Both the position numbers and the translations under genes were made by a program. The notes beneath the pieces were generated by a model. It was given only the letters and a program-made list of their open reading frames with translations, had not been told where the DNA came from and made no database searches. Source: CAYYMH01 sp964472785 (lineage in GTDB: Bacteria > Zhuqueibacterota > Zhuqueibacteria > Thermofontimicrobiales > Thermofontimicrobiaceae). From it: a DNA stretch of 64,000 bases. Positions within the stretch are counted from its first letter, which is position 1; every line of letters begins with the position of its first letter. The stretch spans positions 53,322 through 117,321 of the forward strand of contig CAYYMH010000008.1 of the NCBI GenBank assembly GCA_964472785.1, given 5' to 3'. Positions 35,183 through 44,108 of this stretch are shown piece by piece.

Positions 35183-35386
35183 CTATTGTTTTACATTTTT
35201 ATCATAATAGTCATCTTCTTTGCTACTAATACGGTCTGAAAGCACTTTGATAAAAAGGAGCCCAACTCCCAAGATAGCAATTAGTCCGATAATTCCCCAC
35301 GGCATGGCGATGATCAGTCCGACCAAAAGCCCGATAATGTAGATGATCACGACAATGCCCAATAAAAGGTATCCTGCTTTTTCCAT
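35183..35386 (-). CDS. Small membrane protein of 67 residues
   Basis: I do not recognise a family. The protein is almost entirely two hydrophobic helices (YLLLGIVVIIYIIGLLVGLI and IIGLIAILGVGLLFI) with a charged tail SSKEDDYYDKNVKQ. ATG 35386 has GGAGG 7 bases upstream and is better than the earlier in-frame start at 35431, which overlaps the preceding gene. It sits between the phosphatidyltransferase (28 bases upstream) and the YbjQ gene (9 bases downstream), so it is a bona fide operon member. Confidence 0.75.
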   Translation of the reverse strand: MEKAGYLLLGIVVIIYIIGLLVGLIIAMPWGIIGLIAILGVGLLFIKVLSDRISSKEDDYYDKNVKQ

Positions 35387-35414
35387 AACTTCGCCTCCAT
35401 GTTTAAAAGAAAAG

Positions 35415-35954
35415 TTATTGGCTTTTGACAAATGAAAGGAATCTTTTTAAATAACTCAAACTTGATAATATAATAAAAACGACTGCTAACGGAGTGAAAA
35501 TTTGAATCAGAAAATTAATTTGAAATATGTAAGCGATGATCATTACTGCTAATATGTTAGAGGTAGTTTTCCCGATAAAGTTAGAGTCTACGACTTTTTT
35601 GTATTTGCCAACGATAAACAAGCCAACCGTTAAAATAGCAAAATCACGAGCGATAATAAAAATCATCAGCCACAACGGTATTGCTTCTTTATACCATAGA
35701 ACAACTAATACGACGCCAAATGACAATTTGTCGGCTAATGGATCGAGGAATTTTCCCAGATCAGAAATCTGATTTAAATTTCGTGCAATTATCCCATCTA
35801 AATAATCTGAGGAAAAGGACAAAAAAGCCAGTAAACCGACGGCAATTAAATTATCATGCCAAAGAAAAAAAGCAATTGGTATTAAAAGTAATATCCGAAA
35901 CAGAGATAATAAGTTAGGAATCGTAACAATTTGAGCTGTCTTTTGTTTATCCAC
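35415..35954 (-). CDS. CDP-alcohol phosphatidyltransferase family protein (PgsA-like)
   Basis: The 179-residue membrane enzyme carries the full CDP-alcohol phosphotransferase motif DG-xx-AR-x8-G-xxx-D-xxx-D, visible as DGIIARNLNQISDLGKFLDP then LAD. It has about five hydrophobic helices. Length and N-terminus (TIPNLLSLFRILLLIPIAFF) fit phosphatidylglycerophosphate synthases, which act in acidic phospholipid synthesis in the inner membrane. The alcohol substrate cannot be proven from sequence. The start codon is GTG at 35954. It heads the operon with the 67-residue membrane protein and YbjQ. Confidence 0.87.
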   Translation of the reverse strand: MDKQKTAQIVTIPNLLSLFRILLLIPIAFFLWHDNLIAVGLLAFLSFSSDYLDGIIARNLNQISDLGKFLDPLADKLSFGVVLVVLWYKEAIPLWLMIFIIARDFAILTVGLFIVGKYKKVVDSNFIGKTTSNILAVMIIAYIFQINFLIQIFTPLAVVFIILSSLSYLKRFLSFVKSQ

Positions 35955-36095
35955 CTGCCGGTCCGGTTAATTACTCAATAGATTTTTTTAATTTTTTAAA
36001 GTAATCAAATTTTGCTGAAAAGTCAAGTTTAAAATTTCACAAATGTTAATACTTTACTTTTGAATTGAGCGTCATCACTTTTTTTAAATTTTATC

Positions 36096-36117
36096 TTGAC
36101 ATTTTACAAAAATGTGT
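36096..36117 (+). promoter_or_regulatory. Candidate promoter of the RpiR-type regulator
   Basis: TTGACA at 36096-36101 with TATCTT 16 bases later and TATAAA shortly beyond, 60-70 bases before the regulator ATG at 36185. The -35 is perfect; the exact -10 is uncertain. Confidence 0.45.
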
Positions 36118-36184
36118 TATCTTATAAATAGAGAAAAAAAGTTTCATTTTAAAAATAAAATGAAAAATATTTTCAAGTCTTATC

Positions 36185-37063
36185 ATGCCTCACATGACAA
36201 AATACCACCAAATTGTATTAAAAAATTATGACCAGCTAACGAAAAATCAGAAAAAAATTGCCCAGTTTCTGCTCGATAATCCGGACGAGATCGCCTTTTC
36301 CTCAATCGAAATTATATCAGAGAAACTGAATGTCGGAAAAGCAACGATTGTACGTTTAGCTCAGACGCTTGGTTACAAAGGATATCTCGAACTTCGCACA
36401 GAACTGCTGAATCATCTGAGGAGCAATTTAAGCCCCACAAAAAAACTTAAAAAATTCATCGATGATACACATTTAAAATCGGATTTTTTGAGTAACATTG
36501 CCAAGAATGAGATTGAGAATATCCAGCACACATTAAAATCGCTCAATCAAGAGAATTTTGATAAAGCAGTGGATATTCTTTTTTCTGCGTCACATATTTA
36601 TACAATGGGGCTCGGTATCTCTTCATACTTGTCTCAATTGGCTGCCTACTTTTTAAATAGAATCACCAATCGGTCTCAGGCATTTAATCATGGAAGTTTA
36701 AATTTCAAAGAGCAAATCATTTCTTTACCAACAGATGCTGCACTTATTGCAATTAGTTTGCCCCCATATTCTATAGAGACCATTGAAGCTGCTGAATTTG
36801 CTCAATCAGAAAAAATTAGAGTTGTTGCAATTACAGACAAATTAATCTCTCCAATTGTTAAATACGCTGATGTGATTTTTACAGTCAATACTCATAATAT
36901 CGTTTTTATAAATACGGTTTCTGCCGTCCTTTTTCTTATTTATGCGCTATCTGCAGGAATTGGACTGACAGATCGGGAAGCATCGCTAAAAGTTTTCGAA
37001 AGCTTCGAAAAGGCACAGTCTAAAACCGGCCATGACGTGCGGTTGGAGCTTTTTAAAACCTGA
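36185..37063 (+). CDS. MurR/RpiR family transcriptional regulator
   Basis: The 292-residue protein has an N-terminal RpiR helix-turn-helix (about 1-80; LTKNQKKIAQFLLDNPDEIA, then KLNVGKATIVRLAQTLGYKG) and a SIS sugar-phosphate-binding domain (about 125-255; HIYTMGLGISSYLSQLA, DAALIAISLPPYSIETIEAA). Family members sense phosphosugars and regulate sugar or amino-sugar catabolism. No sugar operon is adjacent: the next gene encodes a secreted propeller-transglutaminase 41 bases on, followed by a Na+/H+ antiporter. The target is therefore unknown. Confidence 0.9.
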   Translation: MPHMTKYHQIVLKNYDQLTKNQKKIAQFLLDNPDEIAFSSIEIISEKLNVGKATIVRLAQTLGYKGYLELRTELLNHLRSNLSPTKKLKKFIDDTHLKSDFLSNIAKNEIENIQHTLKSLNQENFDKAVDILFSASHIYTMGLGISSYLSQLAAYFLNRITNRSQAFNHGSLNFKEQIISLPTDAALIAISLPPYSIETIEAAEFAQSEKIRVVAITDKLISPIVKYADVIFTVNTHNIVFINTVSAVLFLIYALSAGIGLTDREASLKVFESFEKAQSKTGHDVRLELFKT

Positions 37064-37104
37064 TTTGAGAAGTTAATTGACGCATTAAATTAAGGAGCTG
37101 AACA

Positions 37105-38724
37105 ATGTTTTTGTCAAAAAAAAATCTGAAAATTTTGTTTGTCATTTTATTTATCGGTTTTAGTTATGTATTTAGTTTTGCAAAAGTGGGAGATGTAATC
37201 AAATCATTCAAAACGCCGGGTAATTTTCCGACAGGTTTGGCATTTGACGGCAAATATTTATGGATCGCTGATCGGAAGACCGATATGTTGTATCAAATTG
37301 ATCCGGAAACCGGTGCTCAAAAAAATAAAATTACGGCTCCCGGTTACAGTCCAACCGGGTTGGCATGGGACGGAACACATCTGTGGTGTGTGGATGACAA
37401 GGAAGGGTATCTTTACCGAATCAATGTCGAAACAGGCGAAGCAGAGCGGGTTATCGAAGCATACACACGGAATCCGAAAGATATCTGCTGGGACGGCGAG
37501 CTATTGTGGGTCGTCGATGACCGGTTGGATATTTTGATGAGTGTTGATCCGGAAGATGGGATGATGATTACCAATCACGATGCACCTTCGGGTTCTCCCG
37601 ACGGTTTAACTTTTGACGGAAAATTTCTCTGGGTTGCCGACCGCGGGCAGGACATGATTTATCGGGTTGATCCTGAGAACGGTTTTGTTGTCGCCGCGGT
37701 ACATTCACCGGATCAATATCCGCGAGGTTTGGCATGGGACGGTGAAACATTATGGAATGTGGATTATCAAGCTGACAAAATTTATCAAATTAAAATTGAC
37801 GATGATCAGTATTTATCGAAATATAATCCTAAATCCCAAAAACTGGAAAACACCTTCGATTTCAGAAATTATGGACCCGGATTGGTCACCTCTCTCGATA
37901 TTTATATTGCCATTCCTGAAAATCGTGATAATCAGGAACTGCTTGCTCCGGTAACTTTTGACCCTGAACCGACAGATATTTTAACGGACAAATGGGGGCA
38001 GCGGGTCGCTCATTACAAATTGGATAATCTGGAAAGCGGAAAAATGTTCAGAGCCGTGATGACCGTAAAAGCCAAAATCTGGGACATCGAATATTTCATC
38101 GATCCGGATGAAGTAGGTGCGCTGGATGATATTCCCAAATCGATAACAGATAAATACCTTGCCAATGGAAAGAAACTGATGATCAATGATCCGTTCATCC
38201 AAAAAACGGCAAAGCAAATTGTCGGAGATGAAGACAATCCATACTGGATCGCTCGCAAAGTATTTCAATATTTGACTGACCGTCTTTCTTATAATTTGAA
38301 ACCGGTCGGTGGCTGGAATACTGCTCTGACAGTACTAAAACGAGGCACTGCCTCCTGTTCCGAGTATTCCTTTTCGTTGATTTCGTTATGTCGAGCGGTT
38401 GGCTTGCCGGCGCGCTATGTCGGCGCTATTTCGCTGCGGGGTGATGACGCCAGTTTGGATGACGTTTTTCACCGCTGGTGTGAAGTGTATTTGCCCAATT
38501 ACGGCTGGATCCCTTTTGATGCGAACAAGGGCGATAAAAATTCACCGGCAGGGCAGGCAACTGGCATTGGAGACATTGACTGCCGTTACATTGTTACAAC
38601 AACGAGTGGTGGGGATTCGGAATTCATGGATTGGACGTACAATTTCAATTATCGCTGGACATCCAAAGGCAAGTGCAGAGTATATTCAGAGCATTACGGT
38701 GAATGGCAGCCGCTTGAGGAATAG
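37105..38724 (+). CDS. Secreted beta-propeller / transglutaminase-like fusion protein
   Basis: The 539-residue protein has a signal peptide (about 1-27). Then come at least five NHL/Vgb-like propeller repeats (about 30-235), each with a PxGLAWDGxxLWxxD-type core such as SPTGLAWDGTHLWCVDDKEG, a beta linker, and a transglutaminase-like domain (about 365-500). The catalytic triad is visible as C418 (ASCSEYSFSLISLCRAVGLP), H456 (VFHRWCEVYLP) and D472 (WIPFDANKGD). GGAG lies eight bases before the ATG. It probably acts on proteins or peptides outside the inner membrane, as a protease or cross-linker. Confidence 0.87.
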   Translation: MFLSKKNLKILFVILFIGFSYVFSFAKVGDVIKSFKTPGNFPTGLAFDGKYLWIADRKTDMLYQIDPETGAQKNKITAPGYSPTGLAWDGTHLWCVDDKEGYLYRINVETGEAERVIEAYTRNPKDICWDGELLWVVDDRLDILMSVDPEDGMMITNHDAPSGSPDGLTFDGKFLWVADRGQDMIYRVDPENGFVVAAVHSPDQYPRGLAWDGETLWNVDYQADKIYQIKIDDDQYLSKYNPKSQKLENTFDFRNYGPGLVTSLDIYIAIPENRDNQELLAPVTFDPEPTDILTDKWGQRVAHYKLDNLESGKMFRAVMTVKAKIWDIEYFIDPDEVGALDDIPKSITDKYLANGKKLMINDPFIQKTAKQIVGDEDNPYWIARKVFQYLTDRLSYNLKPVGGWNTALTVLKRGTASCSEYSFSLISLCRAVGLPARYVGAISLRGDDASLDDVFHRWCEVYLPNYGWIPFDANKGDKNSPAGQATGIGDIDCRYIVTTTSGGDSEFMDWTYNFNYRWTSKGKCRVYSEHYGEWQPLEE

Positions 38725-38733
38725 AAGAATTTA

Positions 38734-38801
38734 TTCTTTGCGTTTTTTGTGTCTTTGCGATTTATTTATTTTCATCGCAAAGGCGCTAAGTGCGCAAAGA
38801 A
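38734..38801. repeat. Long inverted repeat of the 'CGCAAAGGCGC...GCAAAGAA' type
   Basis: Two 28-base arms around a 12-base loop pair in their outer blocks (TTCTTTGCG with CGCAAAGAA) and inner blocks (CTTTGCGAT with ATCGCAAAG). It starts 9 bases after the transglutaminase stop. The arm sequence is of a kind I recall between genes in many different bacteria; termination or mobile-palindrome roles are possible. Confidence 0.7.
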
Positions 38802-38880
38802 AAGATTAAAAAACTTGTTTTTGGGTTTTAATCGACAGTGATATTAGAACGCCATCAGAATTTATTGTGACTTCAAGAGA

Positions 38881-40302
38881 ATGAAAATCATGTCAAAAAA
38901 CAAAACAAAACGACAACCCACTTTTTTCGAATCGTTACTACCTTTAATTACAATTACTCTATTTCTTGGAATCGGATACGGTGTTTTTCGGTTGAAGGCG
39001 GAGATATTGCTCATCGCTGCTGCTTTTGTCTCCGGATTGATCGCCCTCAGATTGGGCTATAATTGGAAGGAATTGGAAGACGGGATTGTCGCCAGTATCG
39101 CTAAGGCGATGCCAGCCATGCTGATTGTCATTTGTGTCGGTTTGCTGATTGGCTCCTGGATTGCCTGTGGCACGATTCCGATGCTTGTATTTTACGGTTT
39201 AAAAATCATATCACCGAAGCTATTCTTGGTTACCGCCTGTATTGTTTGCAGTGTGGTTTCGATTTTTACTGGCACGTCATGGGGGACTGTGGGAACCATG
39301 GGGGTGGCTTTCATGGGAATTGCCCACGGATTAGGCATACCTCCAGGCGCTGCCGCAGGGGCCATTGTTGCCGGATCTTATTTTGGGGACAAACTTTCTC
39401 CTTTTTCCGATACCACGAATTTGGCGCCAATTGCAGCACGAAGTAATTTGTTCGATCACATAAAACACATGCTCTGGACGACAACGCCGGCGTGGTTGAT
39501 TGGGCTGATCGTTTATTTTTTTGCCGGACGGGCTTATGCATCTTCAACGCTGGAATCTGATCAAATGGACATCATTTTAAACACGGTTCAATCAAATTTC
39601 AATTTCCATGTTTTGCTGTTGCTTCCGCCGATTGTGATCCTCTATTTCGCGATTCGGAAAAAGCCTACCATCCCGGGAATGATTCTGGCGTCTTTGATCG
39701 CGACGATTTTGGGACTGATATTTCAAAATATTAGTCTAAAGGAATTAGTCGAAGCGATGACCTTGGGCTACACGGCCGATACCGGAGTTGAAGTGGTCGA
39801 TAATCTGTTCAGCCGCGGCGGCATGGCAGGGATGATGCACGTGACATTGATCGCATTTTGCGCGTTTTCTTTTGCCGGTATTGTTCAAAAAACCGGAATG
39901 TTGGATGTGCTGCTCGAGCGTTTGCTCAGAGTCGCCCGAACCACCGGATCGCTTGTGGCGTCGGCCGCTTTTTCCGGAGTTGCTGTGGCGATTATGACCG
40001 GCAGTTCGTTTTTGACGATTCTCATCCCCGGTGAATTGTTTTCACCAGCTTTCAAATCTCGTGGATTAGCAGCAAAAAACCTGTCCCGAACCACCGAAGA
40101 CTCGGGCACTGTTATCGTGCCATTAGTGCCCTGGAGCATGGCTGGCGTGTTTATGGCAGGAACGCTGGATGTTCCGACATTGAGTTACTTGCCCTGGGCA
40201 GTCATGTGTTATTTAGGGATTGTGTTTGCATTGATTTACGGATACACCGGGTTTGCGATGGCGCCCAAAATTCGGGATGATGAAACGATTGTAGGAAGTT
40301 AA
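38881..40302 (+). CDS. nhaC: Na+/H+ antiporter, NhaC family
   Basis: The 473-residue inner-membrane protein has about twelve hydrophobic helices and NhaC hallmarks: FTGTSWGTVGTMGVAFMGIA, AGAIVAGSYFGDKLSPFSDT and DSGTVIVPLVPWSMAGVFMA. It exports Na+ in exchange for H+ or, in some members, exchanges organic acids. ATG 38881 or ATG 38890 could be the start. An AGCS Na+-coupled symporter gene follows at 40746, consistent with a cell that uses a sodium gradient. Confidence 0.92.
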   Translation: MKIMSKNKTKRQPTFFESLLPLITITLFLGIGYGVFRLKAEILLIAAAFVSGLIALRLGYNWKELEDGIVASIAKAMPAMLIVICVGLLIGSWIACGTIPMLVFYGLKIISPKLFLVTACIVCSVVSIFTGTSWGTVGTMGVAFMGIAHGLGIPPGAAAGAIVAGSYFGDKLSPFSDTTNLAPIAARSNLFDHIKHMLWTTTPAWLIGLIVYFFAGRAYASSTLESDQMDIILNTVQSNFNFHVLLLLPPIVILYFAIRKKPTIPGMILASLIATILGLIFQNISLKELVEAMTLGYTADTGVEVVDNLFSRGGMAGMMHVTLIAFCAFSFAGIVQKTGMLDVLLERLLRVARTTGSLVASAAFSGVAVAIMTGSSFLTILIPGELFSPAFKSRGLAAKNLSRTTEDSGTVIVPLVPWSMAGVFMAGTLDVPTLSYLPWAVMCYLGIVFALIYGYTGFAMAPKIRDDETIVGS

Positions 40303-40381
40303 CGTTAAATATCTTTTGATAAATCACATTCTCTAATAAAATCGACTCCAAAATTCACAAATAAAATTAGAATTTTAATAT

Positions 40382-40552
40382 GTGATATCTATTAATCCCA
40401 ATCCTGCAAAAACACACAACAATCTCGCTGTCGCTTATCACAGTATTGGTAAATATGATTTAGCCTGGCAGCATTTTTTGGCTGCACAGAAATCAAGATA
40501 TGACATCAATCCTGAATTTATCAAATTGTTGAAAAATGATTCCGGGAAATAG
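40382..40552 (+). pseudogene. TPR-repeat fragment (56 residues), probable gene remnant
   Basis: A short frame (GTG 40382 to TAG 40552) encodes one clear tetratricopeptide-like unit: NPAKTHNNLAVAYHSIGKYD then LAWQHFLAAQKS. An in-frame stop lies just upstream (40376-40378), no ribosome site is seen and the protein is too short for a functional TPR array. It is best read as the tail of a decayed TPR gene. A real 56-residue protein cannot be excluded. The rest of 40303-40745 holds nothing I can name except the AAGGAG site of the next gene. Confidence 0.6.
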
Positions 40553-40745
40553 CTCTCTCGATACAAGTTTGAATTTGTTCCTGTTGTAAAATGAAAAAAT
40601 GACTTGATTAAATCAATAATTTTTCTATTTTACTGTATCAGTATTTTCAGAGCAACATCAGCCTGTAAGTTATCGGATAAAATTTTAGCCATCTGATTAA
40701 CACGACTCAACACGGATTAATGACTTTCTGGAAGGAGAAGAAAAC

Positions 40746-42263
40746 ATGACCGCTGTACTGGATTTTATTCATCATGTACTGCTTTCTTTTGTGAACTTTA
40801 TGTGGGGAAACTGGATGATTGTGCTGTTGGTGGGCACAGGGATTATCTTGTCTATATTGACTCGGTTTATCCAGATACGAAAATTCACACTGTCGATAAA
40901 ATACTTATTTCAGGGAGGGAAAAAAAGTGAAAAATTGAAAGACACACAAGGTGACATTTCACCGTTCGCAGCATTGATGACCGCATTGGCTGCCACTGTT
41001 GGTAATGGCAATATCGCCGGTGTCGCTGCTGCAATCGCGACTGGTGGCCCCGGAGCCCCGCTATGGATGTGGGTGTCGGGTTTGTTTGGTATGGCAACAA
41101 AATATGCCGAATGTTTTCTTGGTGTTAAATATCGTCAGGTCGCTGAAGATGGGACAATGGCAGGCGGACCAATGTATTACATTCGCCACGGGATAAAAAA
41201 TCAACCGCTCGCGAAATTTCTGGGGATGACTTTTGCAGTTTGTGGTGGGATGACCGCTTTGCTGGGTACCGGTAATATGATGCAGTCCAATTCCATGGCA
41301 TTAGCGGTTAAAACTCAGTTCGGGATTCCCACGATCATTAGCGCTGTTGTGATCACTTTGCTGGTTGGAATCGTCATTTTAGGCGGCATCAAACGTATCG
41401 GCGCTGTCGCAGAAAAATTGGTGCCAACGATGATTCTGTTTTATATCGGCGGTGCATTGATTATATTGATTTCGAGATTTACCCAACTGGATGACGCCTT
41501 CGTGCTGATATTCAAATCCGCGTTTTCTCTGCAAGCCGCTGGAGGTGCATTGATCGGCACTTCAGTCCAAAAAGCCATCAGCCTTGGTGTTCGGCGAGGT
41601 GTACTTTCTAATGAAGCAGGGCTGGGTTCGGCGGCCATTGCACAGAGCGCAGCCAAGTCCCCCGATCCGACATTTAACGGATTGCTGGGTATGACCGGCG
41701 TATTTATCGACACCATTTTGGTGAATACCATTACGACGCTGACGATCGTGGTGACCGGAGTTTGGAAGCTCACACCTGCGTGCGGTCTCAATCTTGTCAA
41801 GATCGGTGAAAAGTTACCTCCGGAAAAAATCGCTGCCCTTCATCCGCAGGTTGTTGAAATGGCAGAAAATATTGGGTACCAGGTTGCCAACGGTGGTCTG
41901 TCGAGCACAGCGTTGACTGTGGAAGCTTTTAACTCCGTTTTGCCGTTCGGCGGAATTATCATCGCTATCGGGTCCATGGTGTTTGGTTATACCACGCTGC
42001 TCGGTTGGGCGTATTATGGTGAACAGTGTATCGGGTACATCTGGGGTGTCAAATCTCACAAACCATACCGTATGGTTTTTATCTCGCTGCTTTTTTTAGG
42101 AGCATTGCTGACTGGCAAATACATGGACATTGTTTGGAACATCGGAGATTCGTTTAATGCGATTATGGCCTTTCCCAACCTAATCGGATTAATTGTCTTA
42201 AGTGGTGTCGTCGCCAAACTGACGAAACAAGCCTTTAAAAAAGATAGTAATAACAGACGGTGA
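40746..42263 (+). CDS. Alanine/glycine:cation symporter (AGCS family)
   Basis: The 505-residue protein has about ten to eleven hydrophobic helices and AGCS signatures: GNGNIAGVAAAIATGGPGAP (about 81-100), GPMYYIRHGI, GVLSNEAGLGSAAIAQSAAK and GYTTLLGWAYYGEQCIGYIWG. Members import alanine or glycine with Na+ or H+. AAGGAG lies upstream of the ATG. It is transcribed in the same direction as nhaC, with 440 bases between. Confidence 0.93.
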   Translation: MTAVLDFIHHVLLSFVNFMWGNWMIVLLVGTGIILSILTRFIQIRKFTLSIKYLFQGGKKSEKLKDTQGDISPFAALMTALAATVGNGNIAGVAAAIATGGPGAPLWMWVSGLFGMATKYAECFLGVKYRQVAEDGTMAGGPMYYIRHGIKNQPLAKFLGMTFAVCGGMTALLGTGNMMQSNSMALAVKTQFGIPTIISAVVITLLVGIVILGGIKRIGAVAEKLVPTMILFYIGGALIILISRFTQLDDAFVLIFKSAFSLQAAGGALIGTSVQKAISLGVRRGVLSNEAGLGSAAIAQSAAKSPDPTFNGLLGMTGVFIDTILVNTITTLTIVVTGVWKLTPACGLNLVKIGEKLPPEKIAALHPQVVEMAENIGYQVANGGLSSTALTVEAFNSVLPFGGIIIAIGSMVFGYTTLLGWAYYGEQCIGYIWGVKSHKPYRMVFISLLFLGALLTGKYMDIVWNIGDSFNAIMAFPNLIGLIVLSGVVAKLTKQAFKKDSNNRR

Positions 42264-42337
42264 TTCTGAATTACGCTCTATGAAAAGTTAACTAACAATC
42301 ATTTACATAACATCCGTAATTAAAGCCTTTTAATATT

Positions 42338-43261
42338 ATGGTTCGTCTGTCAAAAAAATATCGGCGAATTTATCATCGACTCACAAATTTCGAATTACAG
42401 AAAACATCGGATGATGAAAAACTCATTTCTTCGGAAGATATCTTTGGGGAGCTGACTGAAAAGAAGCGTCCCCATTTGTTTTTGAATTTCTACTCGGAGC
42501 TGGGAATCAAAAAAGCGCTGGATACGTACGGTGTTTTTGAAATGTTGGAAAAGAAGGGTTTTCACGATTTCATCGTCAAGATTGATACGGATGATCCGTA
42601 CCGTCATATTCTCAAGGTGTATTTTGAAAAAGAGCAAAAGGATCATTTGCTGGGCGAGATGTACGCAAGGATGAAAGTGTTCATTGCCAAGCCCACTTTT
42701 TCTGCTGACATAGCAAACGAAAAATTTAACCTGATATTTATCGAATGGATCAGTTTACAAAATTCGTCAGCGTGTTTCACAAAACATCGGCCTCCCTTGC
42801 CCGGTCAATCCTACCCCGGTCTTCGCATCGGTAGAAAAGTACTTGACATTTTGATCAACATGGCGATCCGACTCAAAAGCGACGGACTTTTGAACACACC
42901 GGAACACTATCACAATGCTGTGTTTTACAGCAAATGTTTTTTCTATTTCAACCCGGAAACACAAGGGCAGCTTTTAGCCATGCAGCGCGATTTCAAACAG
43001 TATCGTCTGGATCAGGCTGCCTGGGCTGTTGAATTAAACTGTATTGTTGAAAAAAACACACAGGATTATTGGGAATGGGGCGCCGATGAACAAGTTTTGC
43101 CGGTGAGCTATCGAATGGAAAAATACTTTGATTCGGATGAGTACAAGCGACGAGTGAGTGAGGCGAAGAACAAATATCATTTTACGATCGAACGGGAAAA
43201 ATATAATGAACGCATTCGCCAACAGGAAGCCGGAAAATTCGTGGCGCCAATCAGATGGTAA
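42338..43261 (+). CDS. Hypothetical soluble protein of 307 residues
   Basis: No family is recognised. The protein is rich in charged and aromatic residues, has no signal peptide or transmembrane segment and looks cytoplasmic. Notable stretches are PHLFLNFYSELGIKKALDTY, GRKVLDILINMAIRLKSDGL, YHNAVFYSKCFFYFNP and the Trp/Tyr-rich NTQDYWEWGADEQVLPVSYR. The coding frame is full length, with codon use like its neighbours. It begins 75 bases after the AGCS gene, but no Shine-Dalgarno is obvious. Nothing around it hints at a role. Confidence 0.75.
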   Translation: MVRLSKKYRRIYHRLTNFELQKTSDDEKLISSEDIFGELTEKKRPHLFLNFYSELGIKKALDTYGVFEMLEKKGFHDFIVKIDTDDPYRHILKVYFEKEQKDHLLGEMYARMKVFIAKPTFSADIANEKFNLIFIEWISLQNSSACFTKHRPPLPGQSYPGLRIGRKVLDILINMAIRLKSDGLLNTPEHYHNAVFYSKCFFYFNPETQGQLLAMQRDFKQYRLDQAAWAVELNCIVEKNTQDYWEWGADEQVLPVSYRMEKYFDSDEYKRRVSEAKNKYHFTIEREKYNERIRQQEAGKFVAPIRW

Positions 43262-43335
43262 TTGACTTTTGATAATGAAATCGTTTTTGAATCTTTTCCT
43301 CTCCTGAAATTCAATCTTCTGTTATATCCAATTTT

Positions 43336-44052
43336 TCAAACTTTTATCAGAGCGACTCCATTGAGATTAAAATCCTTTTGTGCGGCGATTTTTATCTTTT
43401 GAAAAAGAACCGTTGCTGTGAAGACCAACAGTAGAAAAATCCCAATCGAGGCGTACAGATACATTTCCGGATTCGCTAACAGCAGGAAGTCATAAAATCC
43501 ATGAATTAAAACCGCATACAGTAATCCTTTATAAATCAATCCGGTTTCAACTAATTTCGAATTGGAAAATTTCGCTTTGCCAATATAATAACCTAATATC
43601 CCAGAACTGATAATATGAATCGGCAATGCAGTAAAAATCCGCATTATCCCAACTCCGATACCGCCGGTAAACGCATAGAAAATATTTTCCATGCAGCTAA
43701 AACCGAGACTGGCGACAATGGCGTAGATGATGCCATCCATGAATTCATTGAATTCTCGCCGATTGTAAACAAAAACAATGACGACAAGCAGTTTAAAAAA
43801 TTCTTCACTAAATCCGATAGCCACGAACGACTTGAATAGATATTCAAAAATGCCAACGAAATGTAACATTCGTTGAATCTGGATGAGCATCATTTCAAGT
43901 ATCACTGCTGGAATCGTGATTAGCAGACCTAAAAGAAATATTTTGAGAACTTTCTTTTTTGGATGAGCGCGCTTTTTGTCCAGTGATTGAATGTATTTGA
44001 CTGCAATTAGCGGAGGAGCAATTGCAATCAGCAGCAAGAGCAAATAATACAT
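43336..44052 (-). CDS. PrsW-like intramembrane metalloprotease
   Basis: The 238-residue polytopic protein has the PrsW motifs in order: SEEFFKLLVV (E83, E84, K87), MDGIIYAIVASLGFSCMENI (D106, E122), LPIHIISSGILGYYIG (H145) and LIHGFYDFLL (H194, D198). In Bacillus, PrsW performs site-1 cleavage of the anti-sigma factor RsiW; here the substrate is unknown. Its ATG lies 56 bases after the rfbC stop on the same strand. Confidence 0.88.
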   Translation of the reverse strand: MYYLLLLLIAIAPPLIAVKYIQSLDKKRAHPKKKVLKIFLLGLLITIPAVILEMMLIQIQRMLHFVGIFEYLFKSFVAIGFSEEFFKLLVVIVFVYNRREFNEFMDGIIYAIVASLGFSCMENIFYAFTGGIGVGIMRIFTALPIHIISSGILGYYIGKAKFSNSKLVETGLIYKGLLYAVLIHGFYDFLLLANPEMYLYASIGIFLLLVFTATVLFQKIKIAAQKDFNLNGVALIKV

Positions 44053-44108
44053 GAAATTTTCCTTATGTGTTCCTGGCTATTTTTGGTGGTGCTTTGTAAA
44101 AATGAAAA

